Assembly (NCBI GenBank): GCA_003506435.1
Contig: DOAQ01000049.1
Span: forward strand, 124,001 to 188,000
DNA length: 64,000 nt
DNA from: Prolixibacteraceae bacterium
Lineage (GTDB): Bacteria; Bacteroidota; Bacteroidia; Bacteroidales; Prolixibacteraceae
Direction of reading: 5' to 3'
A program made the translations under genes and the position numbers. Below are positions 1-9,057 of this stretch, one piece after another. Under the pieces are notes generated by a model, which saw only the letters and a list, made by a program, of their open reading frames with translations, was not told where the DNA came from and did no database searches. Each line of letters opens with the position of its first letter. Position 1 is the stretch's first letter.

Positions 1-1960
1 AATTATCTGTTCCAACATTAAAAGAATTATTGGTGCCTTTCCCTTTTTGACTAGCTCCAGGATCAAAAAATCCAAATTTGGTAACTTCCTGAGTTTTTAA
101 ATTAGTTGTTCTTGACGAAATTGCAACCCAATGGTCTCCGTTACCATCTCCTGTCCTATCAACTTGTACTCTTGCTGATTTACCCTGATCAACTTGGGTA
201 TTTAGGTAATCAACACCACTTTTGGAATCTTTAATTCCATTTGCATCACCCCCAAGAGATTGGGTGCCACTTTTTTCAACCATCTTACCACTTTGATTGA
301 AACAGTTGCCTTCATCACCATCTTTCTTCCCGGAGCCATCAGCCTTCATCTGACTAGAGAAGTCCCCTGTTTCCAGCACCTTCTCAGTCATCTCAACCGG
401 TTCATTCTGGTCGAACTTGATGGATACTCCGTCTCCAATATTCTGAGTATAAGTAGTCCCTATGTTCTTATACCCTTCAACTTCTGCACTTCCTTTTTGC
501 CACATGGTATTTCCTTTCTCATCTTCATACCAGTCCATTCCCGTTGGGTCAGTAACAGAAACAGGATTGTTGGCTGCATAGTGGTATGGAGACCATGAGT
601 AATAATTTTCGGCGTGGGGGTCAACAGTATGCCACCGTCCCAGTTCTGGGTCATAGAACCGTGCTCCGTAATCATAATTCTCAAAGAACTCGTTGTTTAA
701 CTCCTTACCGTTGTAAAGATAGGTGTTTTTATCCAGATTATTGTCGGCAAATAAACTTCCGAATGGGTAATATTCAACTTCCTGGTCAACCACGGCTGTT
801 GTACCGCTGTAATGCAAGGTAATACGGGTATCTCCCAAATGGTCTTTCAAATAGTAGTGGTACAAGCTGGTTGCCGGGTCGTAGTATCCTTCTGAAGTAA
901 GCACTTTATTTAAACTGCCTCCTACATAAATAAACGGGCCGTAATACAGGGTAGTAGCTGCCGTACCAGAAATTGTTGCTGTCTTGCCCCATTTCAGGCC
1001 GCTTGCATCGTAGGTGTAATCAACTTTATTCGAGGCATCTTTATAATACTGTTTAGGTATATTTAGTTCATCAAAATAACCGATGGTTGTTAATCCTCTT
1101 AGTCCATCACTTACTGCATTGCCGTTGCCATCGTAGGTAAAACTGCCACTGGCGCTGCTCCCGTTGTATGTCCCGCTAACCGAACCAAGCTGGTTCCCTG
1201 TGTAAGTATAGCTGAGGTTTTCGCGGTTACTGCCTCCCGAATTCTTTCGGTTCAGGCTGGTAATGTTCCCGTTATAGTCATAAGCTACCGAACCCAGATC
1301 ATAGGCTGTTGTAGTTGCCCAGCTACCGCTGTATGTGCCGTAATCGCCTGCTGTCAACCGGTTCAACCCGTCGTAACTGTAGTTGTAACCTTTTTTCGAA
1401 TCGGTGGAAAGCCTCCACATTGCCCCGTTAATGTTGCCATTGTATTGTGCCCCGCCGGTCAGGGTGGTGGTCATGTCGGTATCGTAAAACAGTTGCAGGG
1501 CAAACAGTTTATCATTGCTTACTGTTGCCGTGGGGTCGTTCAATTGGGTAAGCCAGCCCCGTATGTTATAGCTGTGGTCAATATCCTGGTAACCATTATG
1601 AAGCTCTTTTTTCACCATACGTCCGATTTCATCGTAGGTATATTGGGCAACAATGGTCAGTGTGGTGGTATTGTACCCATGTCGCACATACGTAGGGCGG
1701 CCTGCATGGTCGTAGTCGAATTGCTCGTTAAGGGTAATGGCCGTTGATCCGGCTGTTTTCTTATGCCAGGTTTGCCGGTAGATGGGCTGCCCGGTAAAAT
1801 TGTAAGCTGTCGATAACCGGTTATACCCTCCCTCGGGATTGGTTTGGTACGACTGGATCAGTTGTCCGTATTTGTCGTAGTAATTCACCGTATACAGCCA
1901 GGTAGCAGTTCCCAGTACTTTGGTTTTTACTCCGGTAACGCGGCCTTTTACGGCAGTAGT
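1..1960 (-). pseudogene. Orphan RHS core with a distinct C-terminal toxin-like tip (5'-truncated, continues past left edge)
   Basis: Read on the minus strand from about 1960, the frame encodes YD repeats and an RHS core that align without any indel, at a constant 2531-base offset, to the intact RHS gene at 2548-5679. The similarity stops abruptly at about 1960 (partner about 4490). Upstream of that point the frame has no ATG and meets a TAG near 2048, so signal peptide and N-terminal half are missing. After the core motif (ELGRWHTVDP ... DPTGM, near 540) the sequence is unrelated to the neighbour's tip: a DWYEDEKGN linker, then GNCF (Cys) and, about 70 residues on, GDHWVAI (His) and FFDPG. 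Cys then DHWVAI resembles papain/C39-like cysteine protease folds; that is an inference. The frame is still open at base 1, so the end of the tip and any immunity gene lie outside. It looks like a silent cassette for tip exchange. Confidence 0.75.
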
Positions 1961-2054
1961 GTAGGAAGAAAAAACATGATTTTTAAAATGGCAGAGACTT
2001 TCCTGACCAAAAAAGAATTTAAAGACTTCTTTAATAAAAATATTGCAGCTCTAT

Positions 2055-2091
2055 AAACAAGAAAGCCCGGCAGTGCCGGGCTTTCTTGTTT
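2055..2091. terminator. Bidirectional intrinsic terminator with 18-bp arms
   Basis: Two perfect 18-bp arms (2055-2072 and 2074-2091) flank a single centre base, giving a very GC-rich core (GCCCGGCA) with A- and T-rich outer ends, so it can terminate in either direction. It overlaps the stop codon of the small lipoprotein gene and separates that gene from the orphan RHS cassette. Confidence 0.85.
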
Positions 2092-2551
2092 ATTTGCAAT
2101 TCTCTTCATAAACGCTATCTAATCGTTTTACTTTTTCTGGATTTGCAATTGAGTACACCTTACAAAACAAAGATTTATCTTTTGCTACTATAGAATCTAA
2201 ATCTTCAAAGTAACTATCAGCAAACTCACCATCTACAAATTTCGACATCTCTAAAAGGAATTTATAAACGCTCTCATTACCGTTTAATGCACGTTTATAA
2301 AACAAATCTATTAACTTGTAATATGACTTTTTGTCCACTTTTACTTTGCTTGGATATGTTAGTGAGTAGAAAGACATGTATTCCTTATCTGTTTTAGGAA
2401 TGCATTTGATTAAAAGCGCAGAAGCAATACTGTCTCCCATTTCCAATTTCTTCACGGAACTGATCAGAGTGTTTTTATACTTGGCAGTTTGTGCTATACA
2501 ACTTACCACTAGAAATACCCCTAAAATTATAGTTATAACACTTCTTTTCAT
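2090..2551 (-). CDS. Small lipoprotein, probable immunity protein of the upstream RHS toxin
   Basis: A 153-residue protein not recognised as a named family. Its N-terminus is a lipoprotein signal (hydrophobic stretch ending VVSC, Cys at about 18), so the mature protein should be membrane-anchored and face the periplasm; cleavage after SCIAQ by signal peptidase I is the alternative. The rest is Lys- and Asp-rich and mostly helical in appearance, with no enzymatic motif. The ATG overlaps the TGA of the RHS toxin gene (ATGA, 4 bases), which implies translational coupling. Position directly behind a polymorphic toxin tip is the classic place of an immunity gene, and export fits a toxin acting on the cell wall. 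The immunity role is inferred from context only. Confidence 0.65.
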   Translation of the reverse strand: MKRSVITIILGVFLVVSCIAQTAKYKNTLISSVKKLEMGDSIASALLIKCIPKTDKEYMSFYSLTYPSKVKVDKKSYYKLIDLFYKRALNGNESVYKFLLEMSKFVDGEFADSYFEDLDSIVAKDKSLFCKVYSIANPEKVKRLDSVYEENCK

Positions 2552-5500
2552 GGATTCTGATTATTGTGTTTTATATTTTCCTTATCATCAGGCTTCTTAT
2601 TGTTCTTTATGGTAATAGTTTGAAGGGAACCATGTTCTTTTACAGCTTTATCTATTGCTTTCATCCCCTCCGGGGTGGTTCTCACGCATCCATTAGTCAC
2701 TCGCTTATCAAAGTCCTTGTTTTCCCTTCCTGCATGGACTGCCATTCCAGAGCGATTTTCTTTCGTTCCTTTTTCTTTAAAATCTTTGGCTCTGTATATG
2801 CCCCCTTCTCCATACCTTCCGTTAGGACTATCCTGAGGAGTTGTTCCATCCTTTTCAAATTTACCGTCGTGAGTGAATCTTTCATTCTTGTCCAGTATTT
2901 CATAGGTGCCATCTTCCCATTTCCCTTTTGATTTGGAATCAACATTATTGTGAGCATCAAATTCCCCTAAAAATTTATCATCGGAAGAGTTGCCTACAGT
3001 TTCATTATCGTCAAAGATTTGAAGGGTTTTAGCTGCTCCATCAAACACCAAATATGGCTTCATTTCCATACCATCTGGGTCAATAAATCTTATTGGATTA
3101 TCTGCTGCATAATTATAGGGAGACATCCTTCTAAATTTTTCCGCTTTTGGGTCCACTGAATGCCACCTCCCTAATTCCGGGTCATAGAATCGAGCACCGT
3201 AATCATAATTCTCAAAGAACTCGTTGTTTAACTCTTTACCGTTATAAAGATAGGTGTTTTTGTCCAGATTATTGTCGGCAAATAAACTTCCGAAGGGATA
3301 ATATTCTACTTCCTGGTCTACCACAGCCGTTGTACCACTGTAATGCAAGGTAATACGGGTATCTCCCAAATGGTCTTTCAGGTAGTAATGGTACAGCGAA
3401 GTTGTCGGGTCGTAGAACCCTTCCGGGGTCAATACCTTGCTTAAAGTCCCACCCACATAAATAAACGGGCCGTAATACAGGGTAGTAGCTGCCGTACCAG
3501 AAATTGTTGCTGTCTTCCCCCATTTACTGCCTTGCGCATCGTAAGTGTAATCAACCTTGTTACTGGCATTTTTGTAATACTGTTTGGGCAGGTTTAGCTC
3601 ATCGAAATAAGCAATGCTGGTTAAGCCGCGCAAACCATCGCTAATGGCATTCCCGGTTGCATCGTAGGTAAAGCTGCCACTGGCGCTGCTCCCGTTGTAT
3701 GTCCCGCTAACCGAACCAAGCTGGTTCCCTGTGTAAGTATAGCTGAGGTTTTCCCGATTGTTCCCGCCATTGTCTTTTCGGTTCAGGCTGGTAATGTTCC
3801 CGTTATAGTCATAAGCTACCGAACCCAGGTCGTAGGCTGTTGTAGTTGCCCAGCTACCGTTGTATGTGCCGTAATCGCCTGCTGTCAACCGGTTCAACCC
3901 GTCGTAACTATAGTTGTAACCTTTTTTCGAATCGGTGGAAAGCCTCCACATTGCCCCGTTAATATTGCCATTGTACTGTGCACCGCCGGTTAATGTCCCG
4001 GTCATGTCGGTATCGTAAAACAGTTTCAGGGCAAACAGTTTGTCATTGCTAACTGTGGCTGTGGGATCGTTCAGTTGGGTAAGCCAGCCACGTATGTTAT
4101 AGCTGTGGTCAATATCCTGGTACCCGTTATGCAACTCTTTTTTCACCATACGCCCGATTTCATCGTAGGTATATTGGGCAACAATGGTCAGTGTGGTGGT
4201 ATTGTACCCATGGCGCACATAAGTAGGGCGGCCTGCATGGTCGTAGTCGAATTGCTCGTTAAGGGTAATGGCCGTTGATCCGGCTGTTTTCTTATGCCAG
4301 GTTTGCCGGTAGATGGGCTGCCGGGTAAAATTGTAAGCAGTAGATACCCGGTTATACCCTCCTTCGGGATTGGTTTGGTACGACTGGATGAGTTGCCCGT
4401 ACTTGTCGTAATAGTTCACCGTGTACAACCAGGTGGAGGTTCCCAGTATCTTGGTCATTACACCCGTTACCCGGCCCTTCACAGCAGTGGTTTGCGGGTT
4501 ATTGGTGTAAACCTGCGTGTAATTGTAAACAGAACCCCATCCCGATGTAACCGAATAATCGTCGTAATAGGTATAGGTATCCGGTACACAGCCGTTTGGG
4601 GTATAACTGCTACTGGCTTTAACAGTGCTCCTTAATGTTGTGTAATCATACGATTCGGTACAAATTCCCTGTTCCGAGGGGCGGTTTAGTGCGTCGTATC
4701 TGGTATAATGGTATTTATTTGCATTCAGCGCCCTCAGTTTGGCATCCTGGGAAAGCACCAGCCTGTCCCGGCTATCGTAAATCAGGTATTCCCATCCGGC
4801 ACCGGGCAGTTCCTTCTCGATCAACCGATTGCGTTCGTCATATATGTACTGGTAACACAACTGGTCAAGCTCAGTGGAGCTGATGCTGCCGTCGTCGGCT
4901 GTTGCTTTGGGCGGGATTACGCAGCACAACTGTCCCAAATCGTTATACACATAGTAGGTTGAATGGGCTGTAGTTCCGTTATAAACGCGTTTCATCACTA
5001 CCCGTCCTTGCTTGTCTTTAAACTCTTCGGTACGGCTGGTTGATGACGACTGGGTATTATTTTCGTCCCATGCAGTGGTTTTATACAGGCTGTTAACCGG
5101 GTAGGCCGTGGCCGACAGGTTCAGTAGTCCCGTACTGCCAATGGTATAGTTCATTACCTCGTTGGTGGTATTGGTACCATAAGCTATTTTTACCTCCCGG
5201 CCTGTTCCGTCACTCCAACTGTATCCCTGCGGCCTTTGTTTTAACACCCGGTACAGTGGAGATGCTTCGTAAACCGTTGTATTAAACGCATAAGCTGCGT
5301 CGGTGCTTCCGTAATTGCCCGTATAGCGTGCCGACGATTCGTAACTGGCATCATATCCGCCATTGAGGGTATAGGAATAGGGCAGGTAGTTTTTTTCAGG
5401 ACGCCCGTATGCATCGTACTTCACGGAAGTGACTACGTCGGAGGTCCCGTTATACGATGCATTGCAGTCGTTGGCCTGCTGCGAGCGGCCCAGCCCGTCG

Positions 5501-5679
5501 AAATATTCCACACGGGTTTGTTTCGAGGTATAGCTTAGGTTGGTCACTGCTGTTTCAGTTGTATTGCCCGAAGTGCGTACCGTTTCGGTTTTTATATAGT
5601 TCATATCAATGCTTTGTGCCCAGAGTTCATTGGCAATCGCTGTTGTCAGTGTGGCTAAAATGAATATAAAACATTTCAT
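2548..5679 (-). CDS. Secreted RHS/YD-repeat polymorphic toxin with L,D-transpeptidase-like C-terminal tip
   Basis: A 1043-residue protein. Residues 1-22 form a Sec signal peptide ending WAQ. The following ~150 residues match the start typical of Bacteroidota DUF6443/RHS proteins (VEYFDGLGR, YDAYGRP). YD repeats fill about 200-780 (YDELNR/YDSRDR types). The RHS-associated core ends near residue 871 with GRWHSVDP and FIDPDGM. The variable tip, 872-1043, has the L,D-transpeptidase (YkuD) signature: His982 in AVHAG and T-N-G-C-V-R with Cys998 and Arg1000, preceded by a W-x-x-G-x-Y element usual before this fold. Such domains act on peptidoglycan tetrapeptides, and some type VI effectors (Tlde1 type) are toxic this way. 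The gene is 23 bases after a SpvB-like partner gene and overlaps a lipoprotein gene. The delivery route is not visible; there is no PAAR domain or type IX tail. Confidence 0.85.
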   Translation of the reverse strand: MKCFIFILATLTTAIANELWAQSIDMNYIKTETVRTSGNTTETAVTNLSYTSKQTRVEYFDGLGRSQQANDCNASYNGTSDVVTSVKYDAYGRPEKNYLPYSYTLNGGYDASYESSARYTGNYGSTDAAYAFNTTVYEASPLYRVLKQRPQGYSWSDGTGREVKIAYGTNTTNEVMNYTIGSTGLLNLSATAYPVNSLYKTTAWDENNTQSSSTSRTEEFKDKQGRVVMKRVYNGTTAHSTYYVYNDLGQLCCVIPPKATADDGSISSTELDQLCYQYIYDERNRLIEKELPGAGWEYLIYDSRDRLVLSQDAKLRALNANKYHYTRYDALNRPSEQGICTESYDYTTLRSTVKASSSYTPNGCVPDTYTYYDDYSVTSGWGSVYNYTQVYTNNPQTTAVKGRVTGVMTKILGTSTWLYTVNYYDKYGQLIQSYQTNPEGGYNRVSTAYNFTRQPIYRQTWHKKTAGSTAITLNEQFDYDHAGRPTYVRHGYNTTTLTIVAQYTYDEIGRMVKKELHNGYQDIDHSYNIRGWLTQLNDPTATVSNDKLFALKLFYDTDMTGTLTGGAQYNGNINGAMWRLSTDSKKGYNYSYDGLNRLTAGDYGTYNGSWATTTAYDLGSVAYDYNGNITSLNRKDNGGNNRENLSYTYTGNQLGSVSGTYNGSSASGSFTYDATGNAISDGLRGLTSIAYFDELNLPKQYYKNASNKVDYTYDAQGSKWGKTATISGTAATTLYYGPFIYVGGTLSKVLTPEGFYDPTTSLYHYYLKDHLGDTRITLHYSGTTAVVDQEVEYYPFGSLFADNNLDKNTYLYNGKELNNEFFENYDYGARFYDPELGRWHSVDPKAEKFRRMSPYNYAADNPIRFIDPDGMEMKPYLVFDGAAKTLQIFDDNETVGNSSDDKFLGEFDAHNNVDSKSKGKWEDGTYEILDKNERFTHDGKFEKDGTTPQDSPNGRYGEGGIYRAKDFKEKGTKENRSGMAVHAGRENKDFDKRVTNGCVRTTPEGMKAIDKAVKEHGSLQTITIKNNKKPDDKENIKHNNQNP

Positions 5680-5702
5680 AGTTATTCCTTTTTGATTATT
5701 AA

Positions 5703-8657
5703 TTATAAATCAGCATAGTTGTAACTGTATCTTTTAACAATGTTCCCATCTTCGTCTTTAATCAGACGCAATCGGTTAAAACTATCGTACTCGTAGTACG
5801 TTGTAGTACCATTCGGATCGGTTTGCGAAGACATTCCCACAATTGGCTTATAGGAATAGGTGGTTGTTACGGCCCCGGGAACCAGACTGTTCAGACTGTT
5901 GTATAAAGTTTCGCTGTTGTATGTGCAAATTTTGCCGTCCTGTGAACTTATCTGCGAATAAGTTGCATTCACGACCTTGGCCATCGGAAAACTTCCATTC
6001 GAGTCCCAGAGGTACGAAGTAACAATACCCTCCTTCCCAGTTTTTTGCAGGATGTTTCCTTTACTGTCGTAGGTGTTAAAGTCTATTTCCGGAGTAGTAT
6101 TGTAATGACTATCCTTGGTGGTTCCATTGAAATAAGTGAAAGACGACAGTGGCGATGTGGTTTCAAGGGAATATACTTTGTCGGGGACATAGCTACCTCC
6201 TCCTGATTTATACGTTACAAGCGAACTGTTAATTACCTGGTTATTGATTAGCGATATTTGTTCGACCGGGTAGTTGTGCATAAATAATGAAACCATTGAG
6301 GCATAGTTTCCGGTGTTAATATCCAAAGGGTATTTGTTTATCTTTTTTATAGCATTCCCCTTGCTGTCTGTTGTTTCTTCTCTGGTAAGCAGGGTATGGG
6401 CGACATTGTCGTAATAATAGTTGGTTGTACTGGCAACCGGGTTTTGACTGTTTTCATCATATAAGGTTTCGGAAAAAGAACTTAGTTTATACCAATTGTT
6501 CCACAAGTTATACGAAATTATCGTATATGGTTCATACGTTAATAAGCCGCCGCAATAACCGGTACCTTCATATTTTTTAAAGACACAACAGTTTTCTGTT
6601 ATCAGTGTGTTTGTGTTTTCATAATCCCAAGTTTGTTCTTTTAAAATGTAATTTGAATAGCCATTTTTTGTTCCATAATACCGATATACCTCCAATCCAT
6701 TTTTCCATGCGGTATTCTCTTTGGGATTTAAAAAAGATTCATCTCCGTATGCTACCCAGCCAAGCATATCAACAGATACATCAAACATACTGGCCATAAA
6801 AGCATTTCCTTGTTCTTCTGTAACACAAGCATAAGCAATGGGGTTGCCCTGAAAGGCATTTAGATCGAAACGGCTGTTTGAAGAAAAGGTATGATAAGTA
6901 ATATTAACGCATGTGGAAATGCTGCCTTCCCATCCGCCTCCGCCACCTTCACACTCAACAGAAATGAATCTTCTGGTTGATACGCTTTTTACAAAAGCAT
7001 TACCTCTATCGACTGTATTGCTCGATATAACATCCCCAACAACGATCTGATTGCCTTGTTTCGTAAAATTGTAATAATGGTATGTTTTAGTTGAAGTTGG
7101 CGAAGTCACCGAATTCGAAATTACCTGACTAACACGGAGTCCGGGGAAATAGCTTTCCTCATTTTCGGAATCGATATATGTGTTTGGAGAATATCCAATT
7201 TCATCAGTGCCTCCGGTAGGATAGGTTATTTGGTATAAGATTCCTGCTTTGCTGGCATTGTAATTTGGCTCTCGGTTCCCGGTGAAACTATACGGGAAAT
7301 TCCATAAGGTAGGATGCTGTGCGACATACTCTTCAACCCTGGCCTGGGGAATAAACCATGTGTTTGACACCCCGTTGTAATAACCCCCTTCGTCTTGGGA
7401 AAATGAAAACCGGTGCGGCAGATTCTGAGGGTTTACATACGAAAAACTGTATTCTTTGTCTTTCGAACCAGCAACAGGAAAGGTAACATTCTTCAAAAAA
7501 TATCTTGTTTTTATGTCTCCAAAATTCCAGCTATACAAATCGTCACCTTCATACAAAACCCCTTCAGGTTGAGTTGTGGCAGTATAGGTGTAATAGTCGA
7601 AATCAACATTAGATACAACATTATCCTGCCCGTCGTAAAGTGTGATCGTCGATAATAATTTATCGCCAACTAAATCTGCCCTTGATATATATCCAAAAGT
7701 TAATTTTATATCGGCACCTATAACAGATGTTAAACATTTAGTTTGAGTATATCTCCTGGAAACTTCGTATGAATTACCATAAGTGTGATATAAATCGTCT
7801 ATACAATAATCATAATCGTCCCCTATTTCTTCCCCATCCTTGAATGAAAAGTTTTGAATAAAATTTGTTTTGCAGGCATAGGAAACCGACATATAATTAA
7901 AATTCAACTCATCATTGTACGGAGATTCTATTTTATTCAGGAACCAGGCGGTTGGAAGACTTGTCGTTACATACTCATCAATTCCCATACAGGTATATTC
8001 GATTTCCGTCTGGAAATAATATTTAAATCCCCGGTTATCGGTTATTCGAAATGTATGCGTTGGAGTAGTGCTAAGCACATCAATTTTTATTTTCTCCTGG
8101 TGGTTAAGCAATACAGCCTGATTGTTAACAATGATAAATTGTCCGCTTATCCCAAAAATGTTATATGAGAATAGATCGTATTCTCCATCAAAACTTCCGA
8201 CTCCATTTATTAAATTACCATGTGCTTCTATGGTTGACACAGTCTGGTAGTTAGCAGAAGTCGGATTTTGAACAAGTTGATAAACAGGGGTTGTTAACCG
8301 TTGTGTGGCATACTCATCCGGAACTGAACGTATTGTTCGGTGAATGACTGCTGTAAAATTCTCGTTCCAGCCGATGCCCAGCCTTCCTCCCCAGTCGTTT
8401 ACCCGTACCCCGGTAGAATAGTATTCTATGGTGGGATTATAACTAATAGCTCCCTGTTTAAGTTGAAAAAGAGGAATACTTTTTGCTATTCCACCAGTCG
8501 ATTTTTTCAATTCAATTCCACCATAAGTTCCTAATGCACTAGCCGTAGGAGAGGCTGACAATTGTTGCTGAAGACCCTTAAATAAAGGTAATTCCTGTGC
8601 TTTAACAGTATATATCGCAATACTGAAACTTAGCGCTGCTAAATATTTAACTTTCAT
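5703..8657 (-). CDS. Large secreted SpvB/TcB-like YD-repeat protein
   Basis: A 984-residue protein with a signal peptide (MKVKYLAALSF...VKAQ). The N-terminal region has a pattern typical of SpvB/TcB-like and Bacteroidota YD proteins: ALGTYGGIELKKSTGG, then IPLFQL and VNDWGGRLGIGW. The middle is rich in Tyr, Asn and Thr and looks like beta-structure. The last ~120 residues are YD repeats (GNILQKTGKEG, DPNGTTTYYEYDSFNR, DEDGNIVKRYSYNYADL), and the protein ends there without a core or tip. The next gene starts 23 bases on and begins with further YD repeats, so the pair resembles a Tc-toxin B plus C arrangement in which the first protein supplies the front of a shell and the second closes it and carries the cargo. 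That assembly model is an inference. Confidence 0.7.
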   Translation of the reverse strand: MKVKYLAALSFSIAIYTVKAQELPLFKGLQQQLSASPTASALGTYGGIELKKSTGGIAKSIPLFQLKQGAISYNPTIEYYSTGVRVNDWGGRLGIGWNENFTAVIHRTIRSVPDEYATQRLTTPVYQLVQNPTSANYQTVSTIEAHGNLINGVGSFDGEYDLFSYNIFGISGQFIIVNNQAVLLNHQEKIKIDVLSTTPTHTFRITDNRGFKYYFQTEIEYTCMGIDEYVTTSLPTAWFLNKIESPYNDELNFNYMSVSYACKTNFIQNFSFKDGEEIGDDYDYCIDDLYHTYGNSYEVSRRYTQTKCLTSVIGADIKLTFGYISRADLVGDKLLSTITLYDGQDNVVSNVDFDYYTYTATTQPEGVLYEGDDLYSWNFGDIKTRYFLKNVTFPVAGSKDKEYSFSYVNPQNLPHRFSFSQDEGGYYNGVSNTWFIPQARVEEYVAQHPTLWNFPYSFTGNREPNYNASKAGILYQITYPTGGTDEIGYSPNTYIDSENEESYFPGLRVSQVISNSVTSPTSTKTYHYYNFTKQGNQIVVGDVISSNTVDRGNAFVKSVSTRRFISVECEGGGGGWEGSISTCVNITYHTFSSNSRFDLNAFQGNPIAYACVTEEQGNAFMASMFDVSVDMLGWVAYGDESFLNPKENTAWKNGLEVYRYYGTKNGYSNYILKEQTWDYENTNTLITENCCVFKKYEGTGYCGGLLTYEPYTIISYNLWNNWYKLSSFSETLYDENSQNPVASTTNYYYDNVAHTLLTREETTDSKGNAIKKINKYPLDINTGNYASMVSLFMHNYPVEQISLINNQVINSSLVTYKSGGGSYVPDKVYSLETTSPLSSFTYFNGTTKDSHYNTTPEIDFNTYDSKGNILQKTGKEGIVTSYLWDSNGSFPMAKVVNATYSQISSQDGKICTYNSETLYNSLNSLVPGAVTTTYSYKPIVGMSSQTDPNGTTTYYEYDSFNRLRLIKDEDGNIVKRYSYNYADL

Positions 8658-8763
8658 AATTACACTAATGTTTGTGATTATTTTTTTACATGTTTCTTGT
8701 TTTTTTTATATCAGCTAAAAACTCAGATGTGAGAATATTAGCTTTTATGTCTAGTGTGTGTAA

Positions 8764-8875
8764 TGTCAATACTATATTGTTCGAAGCGCGTCACCCTGAA
8801 CTTGTTTCAGGGCCTCATCTTCAAAGAGATGCCGAAATAAATTCGACATGACACTTTTCCAAATGGGTGTTGACA
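8764..8875. repeat. Dispersed intergenic repeat, family 1, copy A
   Basis: A 112-bp element bounded by TGTCAA and TTGACA. Its body (ACCCTGAACTTGTTTCAGGG, then ATGCCGAAA) recurs at 16674-16798 with the same ends. The CCCTGAA...TTCAGGG part is a strong dyad. No coding capacity. It lies upstream of the YD/RHS operon. Confidence 0.75.
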
Positions 8876-8913
8876 TGACAGTTGGTTCTATACTTTTTCT
8901 TTTTCCAAATCAT

Positions 8914-9045
8914 TTACTCCCGCATCAGGAGTATGTTAGTCAAGCATCAGGAGCAGCTTACTCCCGCATCAGGAGTAAGTTAGTCCGGCCCCGGGAGCAG
9001 CATACTCCCGGAACGGGAGCAATGCTCTCCCGATACCGGAAGAGC
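8914..9045. repeat. Six tandem 22-bp palindromic units
   Basis: Six consecutive units of exactly 22 bp begin at 8914, 8936, 8958, 8980, 9002 and 9024. Units 1 and 3 are nearly identical, with arms TACTCC/GGAGTA. Unit 5 has CTCCCG/CGGGAG and unit 6 GCTCT/AGAGC, so arm sequence changes while pairing is kept. Units 2 and 4 are less symmetric. The array starts 12 bases past the stop of the HU-like gene on the minus strand, so it would be the 3' untranslated part of that mRNA. Confidence 0.85.
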
Positions 9046-9057
9046 AGGAGCCTGTTT

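Noticed and set aside
1977..2056. Short plus-strand frame (MAETFLTKKEFKDFF...) ending at the bidirectional terminator
   Set aside because: It lies at the RHS breakpoint and could be the tail of a lost gene, but 26 codons with no family match cannot support a call.
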